DNA from: Aspidapion aeneum
Taxonomy: Eukaryota > Arthropoda > Insecta > Coleoptera > Brentidae
Direction of reading: 5' to 3'
DNA: 64,000 bases
NCBI GenBank assembly: GCA_963576565.1
Contig: OY755047.1
Span: forward strand, 33,819,851-33,883,850
Shown here piece by piece: positions 22,735 through 33,590 of this stretch; positions within the stretch are counted from its first letter, which is position 1, and each line of letters opens with the position of its first letter. The position numbers were made by a program, and so were the translations under genes. The notes beneath the pieces were generated by a model that made no database searches, had not been told where the DNA came from, and saw only the letters and a list, made by a program, of their open reading frames with translations.

Positions 22735-23000
22735 ATATATTTCAAGGTAATATCTTTTCCACTGCGTAATTAACTAATATTTAAGGACTTTAACATTTTA
22801 CATTGGTGCTTTTGTATATTAAAAAATAGTTTTGCTAGTTAGTGCTTTTATACATATGGTATTAAGGATTTCTCGGTTTTAGAAAACTTTACATTCGTTT
22901 TCTTTAAAAGTGCAAACACTTTCATCACAACTTTTGCTATGAGCCCAAACTTTTTTAAAGGTAATCCCTAACAAGTTTTATTTTTGCGTCTTGACTCGAC
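22735..23000 (+). repeat. Interspersed repeat, copy 2 (partner at 18265-18535)
   Basis: Collinear with the first copy, with small insertions. Best conserved around tttctcggttttagaaaactt and cacaacttttgct. Confidence 0.65.
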
Positions 23001-24164
23001 TTTTATAAATATCAGTGTGTAACATTAAAAAGAATCCACTTGGATTTTCTTAAAAACTCTTAGAAATTTTCAAAAGCGCCAAAACACGTTGATATTATTT
23101 GCAACATTTAAAACTACTAAACTTTACCTCTATATTTTGTTTAGGGGAAGTGGGTCAAGTGAATGTCTTCACATCGCTGTAAAAATTTCAAATATATACT
23201 AGTTTTTGAGATAGTTGCCTTTAAAGTTTTAAATTTAACATAAACTGATAATAAAATTAATTCGGAGTTTTAAATTTTACTGGTTTAATTTTAATATTAT
23301 CGGTCCATGTTAAATTTGAACATTTGAAAGCAAATATCTCAAGAATTAACGGAATGATAGATTTTCAAAAAATTTTTACGGTCGTAAAGATATTCAAGGG
23401 ACAATTCCAACAAGGCATTTTAGAACGACTTTCCCTTTTGAAAATTTTAAGATAAAGTTTACCCCTCGAAGGGTGTGCGTCCTAGAAAAATTCCAAGATA
23501 GCCAAAATGTATCTCCCTTGCTATTAAAATCGAAGTGTTTTGACATTTTTCAAATTTTGTAATAGTCTTTGGGAAAATCAAGGTGGATCCTTTTTAATGT
23601 TACACCCTGTATACACCAAGATTTGTACGAACTAAAAAGACTTTCCTTTGAAAATGTATGTATTTTGGTTTTCTATTTAACGCTGCTAAAATTTGAAAAT
23701 CGGTGTGTTAGAAGACATAGTTACATGCTAAGAATTCCTTTTATCTTACCTCAAAAAGAAATAACAAGAAATGCTTTTATAAAAATAAAAAAGGAGCTCT
23801 GCAGCAGTGATATTAATTTAAAGCTGCAGCTGCTGCTGCTACGTCTTCTTAGCTTTCCTTTGTGAATATGAGGCATTGACAATAAAAAAGAGCGAAATGA
23901 ACAGACTTGAAGCTTTTGAAATATATTGCTAGCGTCAAATGATAAAAATTCCTCGGACAGACAAAAACACGAATCATAAACTGATATAGAGAATTTAAAA
24001 GGAAAACTAAAAAGGGAAAGGTTGAGCACTTTAGTCAAGCAATAAGAGCCCTAAATACAAGCTACTATAGGAGTAAAATAGGAAGTTTTTGAAACTTTAT
24101 TCTGGTAGTGTTTAATAACCACTACAGCTACCACTAACCGCTTTTAGTCTTTTTGGAGCACATA
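23001..24164. other. AT-rich DNA with short repeat at 23455-23510
   Basis: Bases 23455-23510 (ataaagtttacccctcgaag, ccaagatagccaaaat) match the block at 11.2 kb. The overlapping frames at 23569-24038 have no recognised domain; a (CTG)n-like ctgcagctgctgctgct at 23822-23840 gives Leu runs. Confidence 0.45.
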
Positions 24165-25089
24165 TAGGAGGGCTGTCGTTTAAGTTTTGCATATCCAGCT
24201 GGAATAAAACAGTTGATAACTTTTAGAGACTTTATAGTTTCTCGAAGCATTCTCCACGAAAACTAGTGTATTTTTGCATGCGCTCAAAGCAGTTGTCAAA
24301 GCTGAAACTGCATTCGCTTGTTAGTACTGTCAAAATTGCATTCTTAAAGGCGTCGAATGCTTCCTCTGACGACTAAAATATTTGACCATGCAATCCATTC
24401 TTGATTTCCGTAAGTATGTATAGAATTCATTGAGACTTAGGTCGGGACTGTATGGAGGATAGTCAACGTTTTGTTGGGTTAAAAATTCAATGTTTGTGCT
24501 TTGTGCGAACCTGTATCTTTCCGTTAGTCTGCTGGGTAAAACAGTGTGTCTGGAGGGGTCTACGGGACCCCATAAGTAAAAATGGTAGTTTTATTTTTAT
24601 TTTTTTAATATAAGGTAATAATGACAATAAATCTTTAAAAATTTACAAAATAGGACAATTTTTTCAAAACATTGTAATGTTTACAAACCTTATAATTTAA
24701 AAAATATATATTTATTAAAAAAATAATAATAAATACTTCTCAAAACTTTTGCAGACTGAAAAAGTAATGTAAAACTACAGTCATTCCGTATTTTTTCCAA
24801 CAGCAAGAAAGGAAGGTAGCGTGGTAATTACTCCCTCTAAAAAAAAATTTTTTGCTAACAGTTAAAGGAAAAATAGGAGAATAACCCCAACATAGAAAAA
24901 AACATATATTACAAATAATTTTTTCGTCGACCTAGATTTTGACCCAGAACCGCGCTTGTTTTCATCTTCTCCCATATTTCATCTAAAAAGAAGCAATTTA
25001 TCTGTAAAAGAGAGTAATATAAATATATTTAAACAACGAGGGGAATTTAGTGGCATAAGGGCAAGGAAAAATAAGAAAAATAAGATATT

Positions 25090-25094
25090 AAAAA
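25090..25094 (-). terminator. Pol III terminator of the tRNA-like unit
   Basis: TTTTT on the minus strand five bases after the tRNA-like 3' end. Confidence 0.5.
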
Positions 25095-25098
25095 GATT

Positions 25099-25170
25099 TA
25101 CCTCAGGCTGGGATTGAACAAGCAACCTTTCGCTATCTAGGCAAACGCTCTACCACTGAGCCACCGAGGC
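25099..25170 (-). tRNA. tRNA-like sequence inside a hairpin element (anticodon position AGA)
   Basis: A full cloverleaf can be drawn. Acceptor arms are GCCTCGG and CTGAGGT (with G-T pairs), D stem GCTC/GAGC with an A-box TGGCTCAGTGG, anticodon stem TTTGC/GCGAA around the loop CTAGATA. The T arm is GCTTG/CCAGC around TTCAATC, with one mismatch and a B-box-like TGTTCAATCCC. A TTTTT terminator follows at 25090-25094. The loop places AGA (Ser) as anticodon, but the long variable arm of tRNA-Ser is absent and the body resembles tRNA-Gly. It is therefore more likely a SINE head or captured, drifting tRNA than a true serine tRNA. Confidence 0.6.
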
Positions 25171-26160
25171 ACTGGTTCAAAATCCGCCTATTTGGAAACC
25201 GTTTCGTCATCTCTAATTTTTCTTTTTAGTTTGGGTGTGTGCTCTCAAGCTTCCGATAGCTACGTGGACACGGTAGGTATAATATATTATATTTTTCCTT
25301 GCCCTTATGCCACTAAATTCCCCTCGTTGCTTAATTTATATCTAGGACGCTAAAACTAACCTTTGTAAATATATTTAGTTAAAAAAGATAAAAATATATA
25401 CTTTAAAGTTGTATACTGCCTATTTTAAACATTCAGAATAAAAGATTTAAGCATAAAATAAAGAATAATTCAATAATATGTTCGTTTTTCCGCATAAAAA
25501 CACTTACTGACAACTAAGAAAAGACTGTAGCATAATTAGTCTGTTGGGGTCCAAGTAAATGAAGCTTTCGCTTGCTGAAAATTGCGTGATGCATGGACGA
25601 CAGCGAATTGGCGTTTAAAAGATCGGGTCACCAACAAAGGACACTTGGCACATGAAGACGGTAAACCATTCAAGCCTGGTGAGAGAAGAACTTTTTTAAG
25701 GCTTGGAGTCCAATAGACCCCCCAGACTAACGGAAGGGTATTGTCTTGGTGGAGGATGATTCTTGGTTCGCAGTTCGGTTTTCGAAGCTCAGCGATGACT
25801 TTCAGCAAACAAATGGTAATATACCAATCGGCAGTAACAGTCCTTTGATCTTCCAGAAGAATTGTTGCTACATGACCTGCTTTTGAGATAAATGTGGCGA
25901 CCTATCTTTTTGGATACACTTTCAGAGCGGATGACTTTTGCTGGCTTTTCTTTATCTTGGAACACCCAATCAGAAGACTAACGTTTACTGACAATGCTGT
26001 ACACGTTTTACGAGTTTCCTGCCTCAAAGCGTCTACAGTTTTCTGACACCAATTGACCATAGCTTCTTTCTGTTCTTCTGTTAACAAATGCGGTATCCAG
26101 CGAGAAACCAGTTTTCTTCCCCTAATTCCTCTTGCAAGATTTTTTGCATTGAGGTCTTTG

Positions 26161-26162
<2 letters not shown>

Positions 26163-26251
<89 letters not shown>
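26163..26251. repeat. (TA)n microsatellite
   Basis: About 89 bp of nearly pure TA dinucleotides with two small imperfections. It sits on the broken end of mariner copy 2. The long Tyr/Ile-repeat frames here are artefacts of the repeat. Confidence 0.95.
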
Positions 26252-26252
<1 letters not shown>

Positions 26253-27700
26253 CCCATTGCGATCAAAAATTTTAACGCACGGAAAAGGTAACCTCATGTT
26301 TTCAGACGTTAATACTTTACGTCTAGTTTGAGTTTTCATATTTTTGGCAGTGGGAAAGAAGAATCATAGAGGTCAGTTGAATGGCTTGGTCGAGTTAATA
26401 CCTTGAGATTTTCTCGTTCTTGTATTGAGACAGCACGCACCTACATGGGTAGAAGTTTTGCGAAAATGTATGTATGGTCTATGGTGGATTAATTAAAAAG
26501 CGTTTGCATACAGAACAAGAGATTCGGGGTTCGAGTCTCGGCCGAAAACTTTATGATTTTTATTTCTTTCATTTTACTTATTGTTTATAGTTTTAGGTCC
26601 TTGCATTATTTGTAATTTTTGGTATTTGGTGGCTCGTGTCATTACAATAGTGTAATATAATGTCACAATTTTGAGAGCGTTAAAAACATGCCTCTACTAC
26701 TACCTACCTACTATTATTTTTGGGGTTTCTTATTATGTTTTTTTTCAAGAAAATAACCTACCCAAATTTCGCCACAAAATTACCCAAAATAAAAAAAATC
26801 TGCTGAATTAATTTAAACGTAATGTAAAATGCGTAAATTGAAACACCCATGCTTTACACACAAAAACAGTACGAGTAATACGACTAACTGACGGCCTGTG
26901 CCCGGCACAAAATATCTTTAATTTTTCCCATTGAAACAGCGCTAAAATGTCCAAAATTTACCCTATCTCTGTCGCTCATATTGGCTGCTGGTAAAATCTA
27001 TCTTTTTCGAAGGAGCCATCAGAAAAGTGGCACCCACTCCGGGTTTTCTCTACGCTGCATTGGGTTTTAGGGGGCCATTTATCGCGTCGGAGTGAGTGTG
27101 ATACAGTGCATCGCACGGGTTACCAAATATCATATAATTTATAAATTAGAAAGAAATACATAAAATAAAAACTTGTTAAAATGGTTTTAAAATAAAAAAA
27201 CACGTTTTTGCAGAAAAATAGGGTGCGTCATGCTCCGTGGCTCCACTGCCATACAGCCAATAATGAATAAAAGTAAGCAGAAACTTTTCCAAACTTTTTT
27301 AATTTTCCATTTGCCTATTTTATAAAACTTATTTTAAAAAGCAGATAAATGAAGAAACTTTTTAAATTTAGCATCAGTAAGTGCATCGGAAAACTTGTCA
27401 AAAATGTGTAGGTTTTGCGTATGTTAGCTACCTACATTATTTTATTTATTTTCTTTTATTTAATGTAATTACATAGCTTAAATTTTCTACTTCGGAAAAG
27501 ACAGCAAAATTGCGTATTAATCTAAACCAATGTCTCTTTATCTTATGTTGCGATCAAACTGCTGATCAGATTTAAAAAAATTTTCCCTTTGGTCTGATAA
27601 AAAATGCTGTAAATTTAAATGCTCTTAACAGCTAGTTTGTTATCTGGGAGCACGGCAGTGCCTCGTCAAGTTCACGCGGAAATTGCTGTACCATCTTTTC
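26252..27700. other. Unassigned DNA with a possible tRNA-derived scrap
   Basis: Around 26480-26545 (aaaaagcgtttgcatacaga, then ggggttcgagtctcggccga) a B-box-like GGTTCGAGTCT follows a degraded A-box region, consistent with a tRNA pseudogene or old SINE. The rest has no supported gene. Confidence 0.4.
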
Positions 27701-27918
27701 TTGAAACATTTCAGCCCATATTTGACCTATTAAAAACTCTACTTCGGAATGAGCTTCGAAACTTAAACTTTGTACAGTCGTAGATCTTTATAGAGTTAAC
27801 AATCCCTTCGAGTTTCATGGACTTCCAAAGTAAAAAGTAGTTACAAAATTTCAAAAGACGTCGAAATTGTCACTCACTCATCTACTCACTCATGTACAGA
27901 TCATCAAAATTTTACTGT

Positions 27919-28221
27919 ACTTCCAGACATGCTACAAAGCTGAAATTTGGTACACTGGATAGATTGTGACCAAACCCTTGTGAAGGATCAAAAAACACCA
28001 AAATTCTAATTCACTCCTCAGTTATGTAAAAGTAACATTGCCCACTTCCAGAAACGCTAGAGAGCTGAGCTTCGGAAGGCCGATAGGAACTATGATAAAA
28101 CGATAAAAGAAAATTAAAAAACCCCAAATTTTAATTCAATTTCATTCCCTATAAATGTAAAGTTATGCAAAAGTAACATTCTCCACTTCCAGAAACGCTA
28201 AAGAGCTGAGCTTTGGAAGAC
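27919..28221 (+). repeat. ~125-141-bp tandem repeat, left block
   Basis: Units are marked by acttccagaMaYgctaSaRagctga at 27919, 28044 and 28185, each followed by gataggaactatgataaaa-type sequence. The same array continues in the same orientation at 36875, so the intervening 8.6 kb is an insertion. A less regular continuation may extend left to about 27740. Confidence 0.8.
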
Positions 28222-28560
28222 TGATGGGTATATCCATATCAAATCAGATTTTGATGATTTTTGATACACTTATTCCACCCCTAGAAAAACTCAGAAATTC
28301 AAAATTTTAGATTTTTTTGATCAATAGTTTTTGTGTTATGAATTTTTGAAAATTGGAAAAATGGTCAATTTGGCTCTTACAGGCACTTACGTAAATAGTA
28401 ATATCTTGAAAACTACTAAATTTAGAGAAAAGTGTGATAGCCTAATTTAAAGGTATTTTTAAGGCCTTTCCAATGATGTATCACTCGGCGTACTTTTTTA
28501 TAAAAAAAAAATTCGACCCTTTTGAAAAAAAAAAAATTCAAATTTCTGGAAAACAGTATT

Positions 28561-30109
28561 TTTGACTTTTTTTTTCTTTTTTGTTATTTTTTAACTTATT
28601 GTATTCCCAACATATATTCAAAATTTTAGGATGGAGAAATGATGGGTTCCTGTTAGTAAAACAATAACAATAAAATCCTGCATAAGGAATTATATGCATT
28701 ATTGAATATGACATAGCCAGTGAATTTATAATCAAAATAAGAAGCAGCTTTTATTGTTTTTTTTTTAATTTTAAACAATTTACCAGATTTCCTCTCACTT
28801 TTTGCATATACTAGAAAAACAAGTTGTGTCATGTTAAATTCATGCCGTCTCATTACAGAGACTTGTTCAATTCTGAAAGTTTTTTAGAAAGGTTTTGTTC
28901 ACCTGAAATAAGTTGTTCCTGTTAAAAATGCATCTTATTTCTGATTAGTCGCCCCACCAACCTAGATAGTCCCAAGAAATTTCTCGTTCAAACATATCAT
29001 AGTCTTTCTTAGCCCTTTATTATTTGGTCAGTCCTGCTGTTTATAGTATGATTTAACCTCAAAATGTCACAAAATAAGCAAAAACAGTGGAATAAATTTT
29101 TTGTTGATTGTTGTAATCTATAAAAATCAAAACAATCATTCTGGAAATTTACGAAATGTGACAAAGTTGATGTGTTCTTTCAAAGGTGTTTAGACAGGAA
29201 TGAAAATCTGTGATATTAAAAGAACCAGAAATAGAAGCAGGGTAAGTGCTGAATTATCTTTGAAACATCAGCGTATACGTATGATTTTTTAGTCCACCAT
29301 ATCATATGACTATTCAAATCTTGATTTTTTGACTTTTTAAATTTAATAAAGTTAATTATTAAGGTCCTAAAACATCTAAATCACTAATAAAAAAGTCTCT
29401 CTGTCTGTCATGTATCGTCTGACGGTCTGTTTGTATACAAAATAACTCGAGCACGCCTGAACCGATTTCAATCAAATTTGGAACAAAATAAAATAATAAC
29501 AAAGACTTTCTCGCTCAGCCCTGAAGAACATGTTCAGCAGCTAAGGATCTTAAAAGAAGCTTTAACAAAAGTGGAGCTACAAAACACTGATTTGGGATTT
29601 GCTACCATAAACTATGACAACTTCTGGTGGTTCGGGGTGTATTATAGGAAAAAATATGGAAAGTGGAGTGGAAAGTTTTTGTTACCCCAAACCCAAGGCT
29701 GACATATTAGTAGTAGAACAAAGCTCAATACTAAGAAAAGTTAACCCAAACACTGCAACGGGTAGAACATACACACTCTGTCTGCTGAAGAAATGTTGGA
29801 TTCTTCTAACATTCTGGAAATAAAGTTAAGAAATTAAATATTACACATATACAGATTTTTTTTTAAATTAAGTTAATTTAGCTGTTTAGTGTTTTATTGT
29901 TCAATATTACTTATCCTGTTTCTTAACTTTAAGGTCGCTGGACTAACATTATATAAAATTTCTCATTCAAATTGTGTATAGTTTCCATGTAATAAAAGTT
30001 TCATTTTGTTTTTAACTTAGAACCTGTTATTTCTTCATCCTAAAATTTGGAATATATTTTGGGAATACCTTAAGGAAAAAAATATCAATAAAGAAAAAAA
30101 AAACAAAAA
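28561..30109. other. Interior of the long-TIR element
   Basis: AT-rich. A plus frame at 29478-29702 (EEHVQQLRILKEALTKVE, NTDLGFATINYDNFWWFG) and its shifted continuation to 29823 could be transposase debris but match nothing I recognise. Bases 29385-29480 (gtctctctgtctgtcatgta, gaaccgatttcaatcaaatt) resemble a common interspersed insect repeat. Confidence 0.45.
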
Positions 30110-30468
30110 TACTGTTTTTAAAAAATTTTAAAATTTTTTTTTTCAAAAATTTTGAATTTTTTTATTATAAAAACGTATGCTGTATGATACATCGTTAAAA
30201 AGGTCTTTGAAGTACCTTTACATTGAGGCATCACACTTGTCTCTAGCTTCAGCAGTTTTCAAGATATTAGTATTTTTGTTAGTGCCTGTAAGAGCCAAAT
30301 GTACCATTTTTTGAATTTTCAAAAATTCATAACACAGAAACTACACAGTCAAAAAATCTAAAATTTTGAATTTTTAAGTTCTTTTATAGGAAAAATAAGT
30401 GTACCAAAAATCATCAAAATCGGAGATGGTCAAAACGAAAATCACCATTTCTGTGGTTGATTTGATAT

Positions 30469-30890
30469 TGTTACGGATTCTCCACAACAATTAAAAACTC
30501 GCAATTGTTGAAAACGATACGTCAATTTATTCCGACAAATTATGTACAAAAACACGCACTTAAACTTACTAATAACTTGCTAATAATTCACTACTTTAAT
30601 ACGCCTATTAACTTCGCGTTAACATCTAGCGATCACTACCATTCTCTGACTGACTGATGCACGACGTCCGGCCTTATATATGAGGGGCTGCCTACTATTC
30701 GAGAACCCTTCCATCCCTGTTCGATTCGGAATCATTCCAGCCTTTTCTAGACGGACCGTTCGCATACCAGTCTGTCACAGATAACGCAACTAAAAAGATT
30801 AAGAATACAACTATAAAATACGTCAACCGAATACTACACTAAACCTAAATAAATTCTAACTATAAAATTTAAATACTTAAATTTGTAACA
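30469..30890 (-). repeat. Gypsy 3' LTR (422 bp)
   Basis: It contains about 52 bp (attgttgaaaacgatacgtc and on to acacgca) that are absent from the 5' LTR. Otherwise it is nearly identical. Confidence 0.95.
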
Positions 30891-30904
30891 CTATCCTCCT
30901 CTTC
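30891..30904 (-). other. Gypsy polypurine tract
   Basis: GAAGAGGAGGATAG on the minus strand, directly next to the 3' LTR and overlapping the pol stop codon. It is the expected plus-strand primer. Confidence 0.8.
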
Positions 30905-33533
30905 AGGTTTGATCGCCTCGATCAACATTTCCCAGGTAAGGTTTTAGTCTGTCTAGATGAACAACTTTCATCTTGGACTTCGGGCTTTTCTGGATTCGGT
31001 AGACTACATCATTAATTCTGTTAACAACTTTATAAGGCCCTTCCCATGGTGGTGTCAACTTAGGTGATCTTCCTTTCTTGCGTTGAGGATTGTATAGCCA
31101 GACTTGATCATTCTCTTTGAACCCTGAAGAGTTTGCTTTCAGGTCATATCTCGCTTTCATGCGGTCGCTGGCTATTTCTATTCGCTCTCTAACAACTTCA
31201 TGGATATCGTGCAGCTTTTGCCTTAAACGTTCGACATAGTCATTAACCTTTAAGTGTTCTTCTTTAGGTGAACCAAACATGATATCACATGGTAAACGCA
31301 GTTCTCTACCAAACAGGATACTAGATGGAGTAGCTGCTGTCGTATTGTGAATGGCGGTTCTATAGGCCATCAAAAACAATGGAATATATTGGTCCCAATC
31401 TGTTTGGTGCTCATCGACAACTTTGCACAGATGTTCTTCTATTGTTTTATTAAATCTTTCAACCATGCCATCTGACTGCGGATCTAAAGCCGTAGTCCGT
31501 GTTTTATGTATTCCTAAAAGGTCACAGAGACTCTGGAAGAGCTTTGATTCAAAGTTTCTTCCTTGATCTGAATATAGTTCCAAAGGAATGCCAAATCGGC
31601 TGAAAACATCATTTACCAGAACTTCTGCAACTGTAGCGGCCTCTTGGTTAGGCAAAGCAAAAACTTCTGGCCATTTGCTAAAGTAATCCATGACAACAAG
31701 GATGTATTTGTTGCCCTTTTTAGTTTCTGGAAATGGTCCGACCACATCAATAGCAATGCGTTCGAATGGTAGACCTACGTTATATTGTTTCATTTGACCT
31801 CTGGACCTTGTTTTGGGACCTTGGCTGGCTGCACAAGTCGAACATCGGCGGCACCAGTTTTTCACATCTTGAAAGTAATTGACCCAATAAAATCGGTTTC
31901 GAATTTTGTCCATGGTTTTATTTATGCCTAGGTGCGCGCCTGATTTTCCACAATGGCATTCGGCAATAATATTGTCTACCATGCTCCTAGGAACCACTAC
32001 TTGATTTACCACAGTAAGGCCATCGGCACTTTCCCAGGCACGTTTAAGGATGTTTTCCTCTACTATCAGTGAATCCCATTGTGCCCACAGTGATTTGAAT
32101 ATCACCCCTTGGTTTGCGATATCTTGCCATGATGGTCGTGGCTTGTTCTCTTCTTTCAATCGCAAGATAGGTCCTACATCTTTGTCGTTAAGTTGTGTGG
32201 TTCTAATCGAAGCCGACATCCATTCTTCATCTGGTTCTAACTTTATCTGGCGCACGTAGTTAATTCCTTCTTTCTGGTCAATTTTCCTGCAATATTTACA
32301 ATCCTCACGGCAAGGTCTTCTGGATAATGCATCCGCATTATTATGCACCCTTCCCGCTCGGTGCTTAATTTGATAATGGTATGGTTGTAGCTTTTCTATC
32401 CATCTCGCGACTTGCCCCTCAGGATGTTTCATTTTCATGAGCCACTGTAACGCAGCATGATCCGTTCTAATCAGAAACTCTTGTCCATAGAGATATTTGT
32501 GAAAGTGATCTACGGATTTAATCATGGCTAGGAGCTCCTTTCTGGTAACACAATAATTTCTCTCTGGTTTGGATAACTTTTTGCTGAAAAATTCGATGAC
32601 CCGTTCTTCTCCATCTTGTACTTGGGAGAGTACTGCTCCTATGCCAACGTTGCTCGCATCAGTATCTAATATGAATTTACCTTTGGGAATGGGATATGCA
32701 AGAATCGGACTAGAACATAATGCTGCTTTTAGTCTTCTAAATGCTTGGTCACATTTGGTATTCCATTTGTAAGAAGCTTTATCTTCTGTAAGTCTATGTA
32801 ATGGAGACGCTATTTTGGCGAATCCCTCTACAAATCGTCTGTAGTATGTACACAGACCCAAAAAGCTTCTCAATTCATGTTTGTCACGAGGTTGAGGCCA
32901 TTCTTTAATTGCTTGTAACTTTTTTTCTTCGGTATGAATGCCTTCTCGGGAAACGACGTGACCCAAGAACTCAACTTTTTCTTGGAATAGAAAACACTTC
33001 TTTGAGTTTAGTTTAAGGTTTGCGTTCCTGATTCTTGAAAATACTTCTCGTAAATTGTCTAGATGATCTTCAAATGATTTTCCCATTACTATGACATCAT
33101 CCAAATAGACTAAGCAGGTTTTCCAAGTAAGGCCTCGTAGAACGACTTCCATTAGTCTTTCAAATGTAGCTCGGACATTGCATAGGCCAAATGGCATCAC
33201 ATTAAACTGATAAAGTCCACTTCCAGCAGAGAATGCAGTCTTCTCTTTATCTCTTTCAAAGATTCCTACTTGCCAATACCCACTTTTCAGGTCAAGAGTA
33301 GAAAACCAATATAATCCTGCCAATGTTGTTAATGTGTCGTCTATTCTTGGCAGTAAGTAACTATCTTTCTTGGTCACATCGTTAAGTTTCCTGTAATCGA
33401 CACAAAATCTAGTACTTCCATCCTTTTTAGTGACCAACACCACAGGAGATGACCAAGGACTTGATGACTCTTCAATAACACCGTCGCTGAGCATTTTATT
33501 AATGAGATTGTGAACTTCTTCTTGTTTGGCCAA
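30903..33533 (-). CDS. Gypsy pol: reverse transcriptase, RNase H and integrase (876 aa)
   Basis: Copies element RNA into DNA and integrates it. Order: RT (KKDGSTRFCVDYRKLNDV near residue 38; active site LVYLDDVIVMG near 143). RNase H follows (FILDTDASNVGIGAVLSQ near 290; RKELLAMI; IRTDHAALQWL). Then an HHCC integrase finger (ECHCGKSGAHLGINK, then WCRRCSTCAASQ) and the DDE core (IAIDVVGPFP; LELYSDQGRNFES; DGMVERFNKTIEEH). The C-terminal tail ends VVHLDRLKPYLGN. Every catalytic residue expected is present. The frame continues upstream in phase with the protease frame but for one TAA at 33591-33593, so the start shown is only the first Met-like codon after that stop. Confidence 0.95.
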   Translation of the reverse strand: MAKQEEVHNLINKMLSDGVIEESSSPWSSPVVLVTKKDGSTRFCVDYRKLNDVTKKDSYLLPRIDDTLTTLAGLYWFSTLDLKSGYWQVGIFERDKEKTAFSAGSGLYQFNVMPFGLCNVRATFERLMEVVLRGLTWKTCLVYLDDVIVMGKSFEDHLDNLREVFSRIRNANLKLNSKKCFLFQEKVEFLGHVVSREGIHTEEKKLQAIKEWPQPRDKHELRSFLGLCTYYRRFVEGFAKIASPLHRLTEDKASYKWNTKCDQAFRRLKAALCSSPILAYPIPKGKFILDTDASNVGIGAVLSQVQDGEERVIEFFSKKLSKPERNYCVTRKELLAMIKSVDHFHKYLYGQEFLIRTDHAALQWLMKMKHPEGQVARWIEKLQPYHYQIKHRAGRVHNNADALSRRPCREDCKYCRKIDQKEGINYVRQIKLEPDEEWMSASIRTTQLNDKDVGPILRLKEENKPRPSWQDIANQGVIFKSLWAQWDSLIVEENILKRAWESADGLTVVNQVVVPRSMVDNIIAECHCGKSGAHLGINKTMDKIRNRFYWVNYFQDVKNWCRRCSTCAASQGPKTRSRGQMKQYNVGLPFERIAIDVVGPFPETKKGNKYILVVMDYFSKWPEVFALPNQEAATVAEVLVNDVFSRFGIPLELYSDQGRNFESKLFQSLCDLLGIHKTRTTALDPQSDGMVERFNKTIEEHLCKVVDEHQTDWDQYIPLFLMAYRTAIHNTTAATPSSILFGRELRLPCDIMFGSPKEEHLKVNDYVERLRQKLHDIHEVVRERIEIASDRMKARYDLKANSSGFKENDQVWLYNPQRKKGRSPKLTPPWEGPYKVVNRINDVVYRIQKSPKSKMKVVHLDRLKPYLGNVDRGDQT

Positions 33534-33590
33534 TGGTAGTCTTCTTGAAGGCTGTCTTATCGGTTGGGCATCGCCAGTGTTGATGGAATG

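Larger units (their letters stand above)
25031..25332. repeat. Hairpin element with 43-bp arms enclosing a tRNA-like sequence
   Basis: The left arm 25031-25073 and right arm 25290-25332 are inverted copies with one mismatch (aaacaacgaggggaatttag against aagcaacgaggggaatttag, continuing tggcataagggcaaggaaaa). It lies within the 24515-25738 element, so it is a second-level insertion or a part of it. The interior contains a complete tRNA-like unit on the minus strand and no reading frame. Confidence 0.85.
24515..25738. mobile_element. TIR DNA element inserted in the mariner
   Basis: Removing this segment rejoins the mariner sequence (gtgcgaacctgta / ttgtcttggtgg, against gtgcaaacttgcattgtctggtgg in copy 1). 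Ends are inverted: left TCTTTCCGTTAGTCTG, right read inward CCCTTCCGTTAGTCTG, each followed by a ggggtctAYKGGAcYcc near-palindrome. TA is a possible 2-bp duplication. The minus frame near 25536-25720 (FKRQFAVVHASRNFQQAK) might be a transposase C-terminus. The GGGTC/GACCC subterminal pattern recalls piggyBac-like ends, but no TTAA is seen. Class unresolved. Confidence 0.6.
24167..26166 (-). mobile_element. Mariner-family transposon, degraded copy 2, split by another element
   Basis: The left terminus, read inward, is GGAGGGCTGTCGTTTAAG after a TA at 24165-24166. The body continues to 24514 and resumes at 25739-26166. The minus-strand pieces are VIAELRKPNCEPRIILHQDN (second catalytic Asp, 25750-25808), IKKSQQKSSALKVYPKR and LTEEQKEAMVNWCQKT (25902-26087) and EELGEENWFLAGYRIC-type residues (26081-26150). 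The interruption falls just after the HQDN box. The 5' part of the gene is lost where a (TA)n microsatellite has grown. Dead copy. Confidence 0.85.

Noticed and set aside
25099..25170. Functional tRNA-Ser(AGA) gene
   Set aside because: The long variable arm is missing, the T stem has a mismatch, and the unit lies inside a mobile hairpin.
26081..26331. Three long frames of Tyr/Ile repeats on both strands
   Set aside because: They are translations of a (TA)n microsatellite, not genes.
27919..28221. CRISPR-like direct repeats
   Set aside because: The units are ~125-141 bp, contiguous and diverged, in a eukaryotic context; no short repeats with unique spacers.
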